Origin: Lawsonibacter celer
Lineage (GTDB): Bacteria > Bacillota > Clostridia > Oscillospirales > Oscillospiraceae
Assembly (NCBI RefSeq): GCF_014281125.1
Contig: NZ_JACOEA010000002.1
Location: 1 to 64,000 of the forward strand
Length of the DNA: 64,000 nucleotides
Direction: 5' to 3'
The position numbers and the translations under genes were made by a program. Under the pieces are notes generated by a model. The model was given only the letters and a program-made list of their open reading frames with translations, made no database searches and was not told the origin of the DNA. This document shows positions 7,834-16,400 of the stretch, in pieces; the stretch's first letter is position 1, and each line of letters begins with the position of its first letter.

Positions 7834-9255
7834 TTACTCTACCGGCTCCATGCCCGGCCCGGAAGTGGGTGCCGTCGACGGCGCCGGCGTAGCTGCCGGC
7901 GTAGCTGCCGGCGTAGGCGTCGGCATGGGGGTTGGTGTGGGAGAGGGGGCAGGCTGCTCACTGGCTCCGGGGCTCTCAGAGGGCGGCGCCGTGGTCTGGC
8001 CGCCTTCGCCGCCCTCCGGGGACGTGACAGGCATCTCGGTCCCGGGCGTGGGGCTGGGGGTGGGCGTAACGGTCTGGCTCATACCCCCGGAACTGCCGGA
8101 GCTGGAGCCCGAGCTGCCGGAGCTGGAGATGCTGGTCACCAGCTTCAGCTCGCTCAGCCGTATATCGTCCCGATAGGGGTTGAAGCCCTCATTGATGGCC
8201 GCCAGAAGCTCGCTGCCCACGGGCAGCACATGGGCGCCGTCCCCGGCGGACTGATAGGGCATGGTCATAAATGCCACGCTGTCCATATCCAGCTTACCCA
8301 CGGCGGATTTTGCAAAATAGGCCATGTTGGGCACGGTCAGATCTGTAACCACATTTTTCTGGAAAATACTGATATACTCCGTCAGGTTGGTGAGCAGCAC
8401 CTCCGGCTGCAGGCACTTGGCGATGATCGCCTTCATAAACTCCTGCTGGGTCCCAATGCGGCCGATGTCGCCGGTGGCATAGCCGCTGTTGAGGATATGC
8501 CCTCTGTCGTCGCTGTTGTGGCGCCAGCGGATAAGCTGCATGGCCTTGTCTCCATCCAGTAGCTGATAGCCCGGCTGCAGATCAATCTTGAAATTCTGCG
8601 TCAGATCGTTGTAATACATCCGGCGGGGCACATCAAAGTACACCCCGTCAATGGCGTCCACCAGGGTCCCCACGGCCTCCCACTGGATGATGACATAGAA
8701 ATCCGGCGTCACACCGGTGAGGTCGCTCACCGCATCCTTCAGGGCCGTGATGCCCTGATCGTCCTTCGCGCCGCCGGCCCGGTTGTAGACGGAGTTGAGC
8801 AGCACCCTGCGGCCGTTATAGTTCACAAAGGTATCCCGGGGCAGGCTCATCACGCTGAGCTTCTGGTTGGGCACGTCGTAGGCGGCCAGCATCATGGTGT
8901 CGGTATTGCCGCCGCCATAGGTATCCTGTCCCACCAGCAGGAATGTATAAAACTGCTCCTTCCGGTCGGCGGAGAGGCCCGGTATCTCCACTTCGACCTC
9001 ATTGCCCTCCTCGTCGATTACCGTGGTGGTCTGCGGCTTTCGGGTGGCCAGCTCACCCTCCCCCGGCGGCGCGCTGAACACGTTCCAGAAGAGAAAGCCC
9101 ACCACGATCACCGCAGCGATCACGGTGAGGACGATATAGAGAACGCGCAGGGTCTTCTGCTTCTGTGTACGCTGGCCCGCCGGCCTTTTTTCCTTTTGGG
9201 CGGGCTTGGGAAGCCGGGAACCGCCCTCTGTGTGATTTCTCTCTTTTGGACTCAT
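7834..9255 (-). CDS. LytR-CpsA-Psr (LCP) family cell-wall ligase
   Basis: 473 aa. A basic cytoplasmic N-terminus (about 1-32) and one membrane anchor (LYIVLTVIAAVIVVGFLFW) precede the LCP domain (about 85-345), which carries the arginine and aspartate motifs (SLPRDTFVNYNG, NSVYNRAGGAKDDQG, IRWRHNSDDRG). LCP enzymes attach teichoic acids or other polymers to peptidoglycan outside the membrane. The last 95 residues are a low-complexity Ser/Gly then Pro/Thr tail, likely wall-spanning. The start lies 3 bp after the nadD-yqeK stop. The polymer transferred is unknown. Confidence 0.93.
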   Translation of the reverse strand: MSPKERNHTEGGSRLPKPAQKEKRPAGQRTQKQKTLRVLYIVLTVIAAVIVVGFLFWNVFSAPPGEGELATRKPQTTTVIDEEGNEVEVEIPGLSADRKEQFYTFLLVGQDTYGGGNTDTMMLAAYDVPNQKLSVMSLPRDTFVNYNGRRVLLNSVYNRAGGAKDDQGITALKDAVSDLTGVTPDFYVIIQWEAVGTLVDAIDGVYFDVPRRMYYNDLTQNFKIDLQPGYQLLDGDKAMQLIRWRHNSDDRGHILNSGYATGDIGRIGTQQEFMKAIIAKCLQPEVLLTNLTEYISIFQKNVVTDLTVPNMAYFAKSAVGKLDMDSVAFMTMPYQSAGDGAHVLPVGSELLAAINEGFNPYRDDIRLSELKLVTSISSSGSSGSSSGSSGGMSQTVTPTPSPTPGTEMPVTSPEGGEGGQTTAPPSESPGASEQPAPSPTPTPMPTPTPAATPAATPAPSTAPTSGPGMEPVE

Positions 9256-9258
9256 GTT

Positions 9259-10455
9259 CTATCCTTTCTGATGCTTCAGCCAGTCCCGCGCCCGGATGGT
9301 GTTCGGATGCACGGGCAGGCCGCGCTCCGCCATCTCCGCAATGCTCATTTCACATCCGGCCAGCACAGCTGCGTCCAGGTCCCGACCAGCCAGCTCCCGC
9401 AGGCGTTCCACCCCCGGAAAATCCCGGGTCGGTTCCATATAGTCGGCAATGTAAAGAATTTTTTCCAGCAGGCTCATATCAGCCTTTCCCGTAGTGTGCC
9501 AGAAAATTGCCTCATATATGTCGTCCTCCTGTCCATAGACATACCGCGCCATGCAGGCGCCGGTTTTGGAGTGGAGCAGCTTTACCGCCTTTTGTTCCAA
9601 ATCATCCAGTACAATACCATACTGGCGGCATATTTTCAACTGTTCTTCCATCTCATAATATTTGGTACAGTCGTGGAGGATGGCCGCCCGGCGCGCCTTC
9701 TCCACGTCCGCCCCCCAGCGCTGCGCCAGGCGCACCGCCTCTTCCTCCGTCCCCTTCACGTGGGCGATGCGCTTGGCGCGCATCATGGAGTAGGAGCAGG
9801 CCCGCAGCTGCTGGTCTGTCAGGCGCTTCAGGTCTGCCTGAACGCCGTACAGCCCCCGGCGCAGAAGGTAGCCGTATACCGACGGGGGCAGATATTCCTG
9901 CCCCTCCCCCTTTGCCAGCCGCTCCCTCAGCTGGGTGGAGGAGATCTCCACGATTTCCGGCTGGTGGATCACCCGCACCTGCGCCCCATAGGTCTTTTGT
10001 AGCAGCTCCGCCTGCGCGGCAAATGCGGCGTCCCGGTCGGCATGGGCGCGGGAGAAGGCGCAGATTCCGGCCAAAGCCATGATCGTCTCCGGCTCCCGCC
10101 AAGTCTGAAGGGAGAGGAACATATCCGTCCCCACCAACAGCCAGAGCTGGGCGTCGGGATATTGCCCCCGCAGCTGGCGCAGCGTGTCGGCCGTGTAGCT
10201 CTTGCCCGGGCGCTCCAGCTCCAGGGAGCTGACCTCCACCTGTTTGGGGAGCAGCAGGGTGTCCGCGGCAATCTCCGTCAGGCGCAGGCGCTCCTGTGCC
10301 GGCGGCGTCCCCGCCGGCAGCGCCTTATGGGGCGGCAGCGCTGCCGGTATGAACAGCAGCTTGTCCAGGCCCAGGGCGTCAATGGCTGTACGGGCCGCCG
10401 CCAGGTGCCCCCTGTGGGGCGGATTGAAGGAACCGCCATAGATCCCCAGCTTCAT
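9259..10455 (-). CDS. nadD: NadD-YqeK fusion: nicotinate-nucleotide adenylyltransferase plus HD phosphohydrolase
   Basis: 398 aa, about twice the usual NadD length. Residues 1-195 are NadD (GIYGGSFNPPHRGH nucleotidyltransferase motif, WLLVGTDMFLS, and ISSTQLRERL near the end), making NaAD in NAD synthesis. Residues 205-398 are a YqeK-type HD domain (RIAHVKGTEEEAVRLA, ILHDCTKYYE, HSKTGACMARYVYG), a family shown to hydrolyse Ap4A symmetrically. In Bacillus these are adjacent separate genes. Here a single open frame joins them with no internal stop. Genes yhbY upstream and an LCP gene and rsfS downstream keep the usual neighbourhood. Confidence 0.92.
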   Translation of the reverse strand: MKLGIYGGSFNPPHRGHLAAARTAIDALGLDKLLFIPAALPPHKALPAGTPPAQERLRLTEIAADTLLLPKQVEVSSLELERPGKSYTADTLRQLRGQYPDAQLWLLVGTDMFLSLQTWREPETIMALAGICAFSRAHADRDAAFAAQAELLQKTYGAQVRVIHQPEIVEISSTQLRERLAKGEGQEYLPPSVYGYLLRRGLYGVQADLKRLTDQQLRACSYSMMRAKRIAHVKGTEEEAVRLAQRWGADVEKARRAAILHDCTKYYEMEEQLKICRQYGIVLDDLEQKAVKLLHSKTGACMARYVYGQEDDIYEAIFWHTTGKADMSLLEKILYIADYMEPTRDFPGVERLRELAGRDLDAAVLAGCEMSIAEMAERGLPVHPNTIRARDWLKHQKG

Positions 10456-10479
10456 GCTATGTTCCCCCTTAAAGACGTT

Positions 10480-10803
10480 TTAACCCCGCTTTTTGTTCCC
10501 GCTCACCAGGACGATTTTATCGCTTTTATCCTTCTTATGGCTGGGACGGTACAGGACAAACTTTGTCCCGATCACCTGTACCACCTCGGAGCGGGTCACC
10601 TGCCCCAATGCGTCCGCCGCCTCCCGGGCGGTGAGCATGGAGTTCTCCAGCACCCGGCACTTGATGAGCTCGCGGGCCTCCAGGGCATCGTCCGCCTGCT
10701 TGGTCAGGTTCTCTCCGATTCCGTCCTTTCCGATGTGCACAATGGTGTCGATGGAATTTGCAAGCCCGCGCAGCTGGGCACGCTGTTTACTGGTCAGTTC
10801 CAT
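10480..10803 (-). CDS. yhbY: YhbY-type CRM-domain RNA-binding protein
   Basis: 107 aa comprising one CRM domain: LTSKQRAQLRGLANSIDTIV, HIGKDGIGENL, the helix LEARELIKCRV, and the strand EVVQVIGTKFVLYRP. YhbY/YqeI proteins associate with pre-50S ribosomes. A basic tail (SHKKDKSDK ... GNKKRG) extends the domain. The start overlaps the rdgB end by 17 bp, indicating translational coupling. Confidence 0.9.
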   Translation of the reverse strand: MELTSKQRAQLRGLANSIDTIVHIGKDGIGENLTKQADDALEARELIKCRVLENSMLTAREAADALGQVTRSEVVQVIGTKFVLYRPSHKKDKSDKIVLVSGNKKRG

Positions 10804-11386
10804 TGAGATAGTTCTCCAATTCTACTTTAAAATTCCGCAAAGCTACCCCCCGGTGGGAGATGGCGTTTTTCTCCTCCGGCGTCAGCTGTGCAAAGGTCTT
10901 CTTCAGACCGGGCACGAAAAAAATAGGGTCGTAGCCGAAGCCGTCCTCCCCCTTGGGCGCGTAGGCCAGAGTGCCACGGCACTCCCCCTCGGCCTCCACC
11001 CTGTCCCCGTTCGGGAAGCAGCAGCAGATGGCCGAGACAAACCGGCACCGCCGGTCCAGCATGCCCCGCATATTCTCCAGCAGTAGGCGATAGCGGCCCA
11101 CGTCGTCCAGGCCCTCCCCGCCGTAGCGGGCGGAGTAGACTCCCGGCGCCCCGTTGAGGGCGTCCACGCACAGCCCAGAGTCGTCGGCAATGGCGGGCAG
11201 GTCGCTGGCCTTTGCCACAGCGCCGGCCTTCAGACAGGCGTTTTCCGCGAAGGTGCTCCCGGTCTCCTCTACCTCCACATCCACACCGGCCTCGGTCTCG
11301 GAGATGACCTCGATCCCCAGCCCCTGGAGGATCTCCCGCATCTCCCTCAGCTTGCCCGGATTTTTGCTGGCCAACACCAGTTTCAT
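10787..11386 (-). CDS. rdgB: XTP/dITP diphosphatase
   Basis: 199 aa, RdgB/HAM1 family. It starts MKLVLASKNPGKLREMREIL and contains IADDSGLCVDALNGAPGVYS, ARYGGEG, and the terminal EDGFGYDPIFFVPG and EKNAISHRG motifs that bind and hydrolyse inosine and xanthosine triphosphates. It cleans the nucleotide pool. The start overlaps the rph stop by 4 bp (ATGA), as in many Firmicutes rph-rdgB pairs. Confidence 0.95.
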   Translation of the reverse strand: MKLVLASKNPGKLREMREILQGLGIEVISETEAGVDVEVEETGSTFAENACLKAGAVAKASDLPAIADDSGLCVDALNGAPGVYSARYGGEGLDDVGRYRLLLENMRGMLDRRCRFVSAICCCFPNGDRVEAEGECRGTLAYAPKGEDGFGYDPIFFVPGLKKTFAQLTPEEKNAISHRGVALRNFKVELENYLNGTDQ

Positions 11387-12105
11387 CTCTCACCCTCCAA
11401 TGCGGCCCGCTGGATGGCCTGAATCTCCCGTATTCCCTTCTGACACAGGTCCACCAGGGCGCGCTGCTCCGCCACTGTGAAGGCCCGGCCCTCGCCGGTG
11501 CCCTGGAGCTCCACCAGCTCCCCTTCGCCGGTCATGACGCAGTTCAGGTCCACCTGGGCGGCGGAGTCCTCCTCGTAGCACAGGTCCAGCAGCAGCTCGT
11601 CGTTGACAATCCCCGCGGACACGGCGGCCACGCAGGTCTTGAGGGGCATCTCGGCCAGCGCCCCCTCCTGCACCAGCCTGTGCAGGGCGCAGGACAGGGC
11701 CACAAATCCGCCGGTCACACTGGCGGTGCGGGTGCCGCCGTCCCCCTGGAGCACGTCGCAGTCCACCGTAATCGTGCGCTCCCCCAGCTTGGCCATATCC
11801 ACGCAGGCGCGCAGGGCTCGGCCGATGAGCCGCTGGATCTCCGCGCTGCGGGGGGAGAGCTTGAGTTTGGAGATGTCCCGCTTGGAGCGCTCCCGGTTGG
11901 CCCGGGGGAGCATGGAGTACTCGGCGGTGACCCAGCCCTCCCCCTCGGGGACATGGGGCGGGGTGCGCTCCTCTACGCTGGCGCAGCACAGCACATGGGT
12001 ATTGCCGCAGCGGATCAGGCAGGAGCCCTCTGCAAATTTGTTGATATTGGGAATGATCTCAATGGGCCGCAGCTGATCGCCGGCCCGTCCGTCGATTCTC
12101 GCCAT
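11383..12105 (-). CDS. rph: Ribonuclease PH
   Basis: 240 aa from ATG 12105, chosen because GGAGG lies 6 bp upstream and homologs start at MARIDGR; the frame continues upstream to 12249 without a ribosome site. It shows the RNase PH phosphate and RNA-binding motifs (AEYSMLPRANRERSKRD, the GRALRACVD helix, CDVLQGDGGTRTASVTGG). The enzyme is a phosphorolytic exoribonuclease trimming tRNA 3' ends. It is coupled to rdgB and separated from ftsY by 170 bp of structured sequence. Confidence 0.95.
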   Translation of the reverse strand: MARIDGRAGDQLRPIEIIPNINKFAEGSCLIRCGNTHVLCCASVEERTPPHVPEGEGWVTAEYSMLPRANRERSKRDISKLKLSPRSAEIQRLIGRALRACVDMAKLGERTITVDCDVLQGDGGTRTASVTGGFVALSCALHRLVQEGALAEMPLKTCVAAVSAGIVNDELLLDLCYEEDSAAQVDLNCVMTGEGELVELQGTGEGRAFTVAEQRALVDLCQKGIREIQAIQRAALEGER

Positions 12106-12275
12106 GGTTTCCTCCGTTCCAAATCGCCGCAGGCGACTTTTACTTGAAATCTGTCCCAAGCAGGACATGCGCCTGCGCAGGACGCCGCTGCCCCCGGCCG
12201 CCGCGGCCGGGGCCTCCCGCGCCGTGCGCGGGAGAGGGTGGGGGCTCAAAACGCTGTGCCGCTCCCACCTGGAAA
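12106..12275 (-). other. GC-rich intergenic hairpin region between ftsY and rph
   Basis: 170 bp without a gene. It contains GC-rich palindromes, among them CCCCGGCCGC and its complement around 12197-12219, a CTCCCGCGC/GCGCGGGAG pair around 12220-12235, and ATCGCCGCAGGCGA near the rph ribosome site. Parts (AAATCGCC..., TTTACTTGAAAT) recall the hairpin-3 module of the smc-associated element, but I see no gene-end duplication here. Confidence 0.4.
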
Positions 12276-13175
12276 TTAGATCAGCGCCTCTACAAATGCC
12301 CTTGGCTCAAAGGGCATCAGGTCGTCGATGCCCTCGCCCACGCCGATGAATTTCACCGGCACCTGCAGCTCCTGGGCGATGGCGATGACGATGCCTCCCT
12401 TGGCGCTGCCGTCCAGCTTGGTGAGCACAATGCCGGTGATCCCGGCCGCCTCCTTAAACTGCTTGGCTTGGATCAGCCCGTTCTGCCCGGTGGTGGCGTC
12501 CAGCACCAGCAGGGTCTCCCGGTCGCAGCCGGGCAGCTCCCGGTCGATGATGCGGCTGATCTTGTTCAGCTCATTCATCAGGTTCTGCTTGTTGTGCAGC
12601 CGCCCGGCGGTGTCCACCAACACTACGTCGGTCCGGCGGGCCTTGGCGGCGGTCAGCGCGTCAAACACCACGGCGGCCGGATCGGCCCCCTCGTGCTGCC
12701 GGACGATCTCCACGCCGCTGCGCTCGCTCCAGATCTCCAGCTGGTCGGCGGCCGCGGCGCGGAAGGTGTCGGCCGCGGCCATGAGCACCCGCCTGCCGTC
12801 CCCCTTCAGCCGGGAGGCCAGCTTGCCGATGGTGGTGGTCTTGCCAACCCCGTTGACCCCGATGAAGAGGGCCACGGAGGGACTGGTGTCCAGCTTCAGC
12901 TCCGGCTCGCCCACCTCCAGCAGCTCGGTGAGGATATCCCGCAGGCAGGCGCGGGCGCCCTCGGCCTCTTTGACCTTGTCCCGCTTCACCCGATCCCGCA
13001 GCTCCTCCACCACCTTGAGGGTGGTCTCCACCCCCATGTCGCCCAGGATGAGGGTCTCCTCCAGCCCGTCATAGAAGTCGTCGTCCAACTCCCCGGCGAA
13101 AAGCTGGTCAAAGGAATGGCCGATGTTCTCCTTGGTGCGGGACAGCCCCGCCTTGATCTTTTCAAAAAAGCCCAT
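12276..13175 (-). CDS. ftsY: Signal recognition particle receptor FtsY
   Basis: 299 aa. An N-domain four-helix bundle (1-95) is followed by the G domain: P-loop GVNGVGKTTTIGKLA (about residues 107-121), then ADTFRAAAADQLEIW, DTAGRLHNKQNLM, TKLDGSAKGG and the closing IGVGEGIDDLMPF. FtsY receives SRP-bound ribosomes at the membrane. The acidic A domain of E. coli is absent, as usual in Firmicutes. smc-ftsY order is conserved, but here 294 bp holding an inserted element and a spare smc 3' end separate them. Confidence 0.96.
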   Translation of the reverse strand: MGFFEKIKAGLSRTKENIGHSFDQLFAGELDDDFYDGLEETLILGDMGVETTLKVVEELRDRVKRDKVKEAEGARACLRDILTELLEVGEPELKLDTSPSVALFIGVNGVGKTTTIGKLASRLKGDGRRVLMAAADTFRAAAADQLEIWSERSGVEIVRQHEGADPAAVVFDALTAAKARRTDVVLVDTAGRLHNKQNLMNELNKISRIIDRELPGCDRETLLVLDATTGQNGLIQAKQFKEAAGITGIVLTKLDGSAKGGIVIAIAQELQVPVKFIGVGEGIDDLMPFEPRAFVEALI

Positions 13176-13248
13176 TTTAAATGCTCCTTTTGGTTTTTGG
13201 AGGGGTGCCCTCCAGGGGAATCGGCTCCCGCGGGGGACGTCAAGTCCC

Positions 13249-13311
13249 TCACTTGATGTTCAGCTCTTTTTCCACATCGTTGAGATTGATGGTCAGCATC
13301 CGGCTGATACC
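13249..13311 (-). repeat. Displaced duplicate of the smc 3' end (21 codons with stop)
   Basis: On the minus strand this encodes GISRMLTINLNDVEKELNIK and TGA. It matches the genuine smc end at 13470-13532 at 56 of 63 positions. Six of the seven differences are silent third-position changes; the seventh is His to Asn. The similarity stops at the stop codon on one side and just before the glycine codon on the other. No start or ribosome site makes it a gene by itself. Confidence 0.85.
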
Positions 13312-13469
13312 CCGCCCAGCCACGGCTGTGCGGGGACCCCTTGATTTTACTCAAATCGCCGGAAATGAATCCCGGCGATTTCAAGGTTTTGCCTCAGGGC
13401 AAAACACTTGACGGCGCAAGCGCCGCCCCGCCTTCGGCGGGTGGGCATCAGCCACCAGCCTGTAAGATA
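13312..13469 (-). repeat. 158-bp hairpin-rich element after smc (family copy A)
   Basis: The element fills the space between the smc stop and the duplicated smc 3' end. It is almost entirely consecutive hairpins, including CAAGTGTTTTGC/GCAAAACCTTGA (13381-13410) and ATCGCCGG with its complement around GGATTCA (13352-13380). It shares four anchors in the same order with the 159-bp element after rnc: CGGGGACCC at 13331, TGAATCC at 13366, TCAAGGTTTTGC at 13381 and GCAAAACACTTG at 13399 (plus-strand reading). It has no coding capacity of its own. Confidence 0.75.
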
Positions 13470-16400
13470 TCACTTAATGTGCAGCTCTTTTTCCACATCG
13501 TTCAGGTTAATCGTCAGCATCCGGCTGATGCCCTGCTCCTGCATGGTGACGCCGTAGAGCACGTCGGCCTCCTCCATGGTGCCGCGGCGGTGGGTGATGA
13601 CGATGAACTGAGTCTTATCCGCCATCGAGCGCATATAGCGGGCAAAGCGCACCACGTTGGCGTCGTCCAGGGCGGCCTCAATCTCGTCCATCACCACAAA
13701 GGGCGTGGGCCGCACCTTGAGAATGGCAAAGTAGAGGGCGATGGCCACAAAGGCCTTCTCGCCGCCGGAGAGCAGGGTAATAATCTTCAGCGCCTTGCCC
13801 GGAGGCTGCACCTTGATCTCGATGCCGCAGTTGAGGATGTCCTCCGGGTCCTCCAGCTCCAGGGTGGCCTTGCCGCCCCCGAACAGCTCCAGAAAGGTCT
13901 GCTGGAAGGCCTCGTTGATCACCTGGAACTGCTGGGCGAAGATGGCGCGCATCTCGGCGGTAATGTCGGAAATGATGCTCTCCAGCTCCCGCTTGGCCTT
14001 CTGCACGTCGTCCCTCTGTTCGGTAAAATAGGTATAGCGCTCGTTGATGCGCTGAAACTCCTCGATGGCGTCCAGGTTAATATTGCCCAGTCCCGCGATG
14101 GAGCGCTTCAACTCGGCCACCCGGCGCTGGGCCTTGGGCACGCTCTCCAGCTCCAGGCGTTGAGCCCGGGCTGCCTCGTGGGAGAGCTCATAGGTCTCCC
14201 ACAGCTTGTCCAGGAGCTGCTTCTCCTCCAGGGCGGCGGACACCTTTTTCTGCTCCAGGATCGAGACCTCCCGCTCCATGGCCAGCAGCTCGCTGTTCTT
14301 ATCCCGCGCCGCCCGGTCGGCCTTGTTGCGCTCCGCCTCCAGATCCAGCTTCTCCTGGTTGATGCGGGCGATGTCCGCCTGGCTGGCGGAGGTCTCCTCC
14401 CGGATGGCCTGGAGCTGGCGCTCCTTCTCCAGGATCTCCGCCTCCAGGGTCTGATTTTGGGATTGGAACTGGGCCATGAGCGCCTCCCGCTCGGCCCGAT
14501 CCCCGCTCAGGTCCCGCCGCAGATCCTCCAACTCGGTCAGGGACTGCTCGGAGGCCTGGCGCTCCGCGTCCAGGGCTGCCAGCTTCATGTGCAAATCCGC
14601 GATCTGTCCGCCAATGGCCTCCGCCTGCTCCCGCAGGGTGTTCTGGCCCTGGGCCTTGCCCTGCGCCTCTGTCTCCAGGGCGGCGGCAGAGCCCTCCAGC
14701 ACCTCGATGCGGGCGCGGGCGGCCTGGGTGTCCCGCTCGGTCTGGGCGGAGCGGGCCTGGATCTGCTCCAGCTCGGCCTTCAGCTCGTCCCGCTGGCGGG
14801 CCAGATCGGCCGTCTGTTCGTCAAAGCGTGCCTGGCGCTCAGCCAGCTGCAAAACAGCATCCTCATGCTCCCGCTGCTGGGCCTGGGCGGTCTCCAGTTC
14901 ATAGGCGGCAGCGGTGGCCTCCCGCTGGGCCTCCTCCATGGCTCGGGCGGCCTGGCTGAGCTGCTCGGTCAGGCCGGAGCGCTGGGCGTTCAGCCGCTCC
15001 AGCTCGTTGGCGCGGCTGAGAATGCCCGCACTGCGGGACACGGAGCCGCCGGTCATGGAGCCGCCCGGGTTCATCACCTGACCGTCCAAAGTGACGATCT
15101 TGAAGCGGCGGCCGTACTTGCGGGCCATGGCCACCGCCCGGTCCATATCCTCGGCGATCACGGTGCGCCCCAGCAGGTTAGAAAACACGTTGGCATACCG
15201 GGGCTCAAACCGAATCAGTTCGTCCCCCAGGCCCACAAAGCCCGGCTCATCAAATACGCCCCTGTCCCGGAAGTCGGCGGGCCGCATGGCGTCCACGGGC
15301 AGGAAGGTGGCCCGGCCCCCGTCCCGGCGCTTCAGCCAAGCAATGGCGGCCTTGCCGTCGTTCTCGCTGTCCACCACGATGTGCTGCATAGCGCCCCCCA
15401 GGGCGATCTCGATGGCCACCGCGTAGGGGTCGGGCACGTGGATCAGCCCGGCCACCGGACCGCGCACCCCCCGGAGCTGGCCGCGCCCGGCCTCCCCCAT
15501 CACCAGCTTGACCGCCTTGGAGTAGCCCTCGTAGACCTTCTCCATCTCGGCGAGCATGTGGATGCGGGAGCGCAGGGCGTTCTCCTCCATCTGGAGCTTC
15601 ACGTGCCGGTCCCGGGCCTGGTCGGCCTTCTGCTGGCGGGAGTCCCGACGCAGGGTGTAGCCGTTGATGATGTTCTGCAGGGAGTCCCGATTCTCCCGGG
15701 CCTCCTCCAGCTCCCGCTTCACCGCAGCGGCCTCCTCCCGGGCGGTGCGCAGGCGCTCCTCCCCGGCGGAGAGCTCCTGCCGCACAGCCTCGTCCCGGTC
15801 ATAGAGCTCCTGGGCGGCGGCGGCCAGGGCGGAGAGCAGGGCCTTGGCCTCGGAGGCCGAGGCGGCCTCCACCGCCTGCCGCTGGCGCAGGGCCTCCAAC
15901 TCGCCGGCCAGGCTGCCTGCGGAGCGGGCAGCCTCCTCCGCCTGGGCCTGCCTGGCGGTAAGGGCCCTCTTCAGCTGCTCTGTCTCAGCCAGCAGCCGCT
16001 CCAACCGGGCACGCCGCTCGTCAATCTGCGCGCCGATGGAGCCCGCCCGGCCCTCCTGGGCCTCCAACTCCCGCCGTATGCGGTCGGTGTTCTCCAGGTT
16101 ATTCCGGATGTTGGTCTTTAAGACCGCCACGGCGTTGTCCAAGCCGTTGGCGTCGGCCTGCCGCTGCATTATGGTGAAGCGGACGCCCTCGGCCTGCACG
16201 TCCTTGTCCCGCATCTGTGCGGCGTAGTCCTCGGCCGCGGCGTAGAGGGCCTCCACCTGGGCCTGGGCCTCCTCCTTCTGACGCACGGCGTTTTCGTAGT
16301 CGGAGAGCACCTTGATGGCGCCCGCCCGAATCTTTTCCAGCTGCTCCAGCCAGAGGGATATCTCCAGCCCCCGCAGCTCGTCCCGGTAGATGAGAAACTG

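Noticed and set aside
7860..8110. Short tandem repeats that might be read as a CRISPR-like or mobile repeat
   Set aside because: They are the codon-level repeats of the Pro/Thr and Ser/Gly tail of the LCP protein, in frame, without spacers.
13341..16121. 926-codon rightward frame opposite smc
   Set aside because: Antisense to the smc coiled coil; repetitive Leu/Gly/His composition, no start signal.
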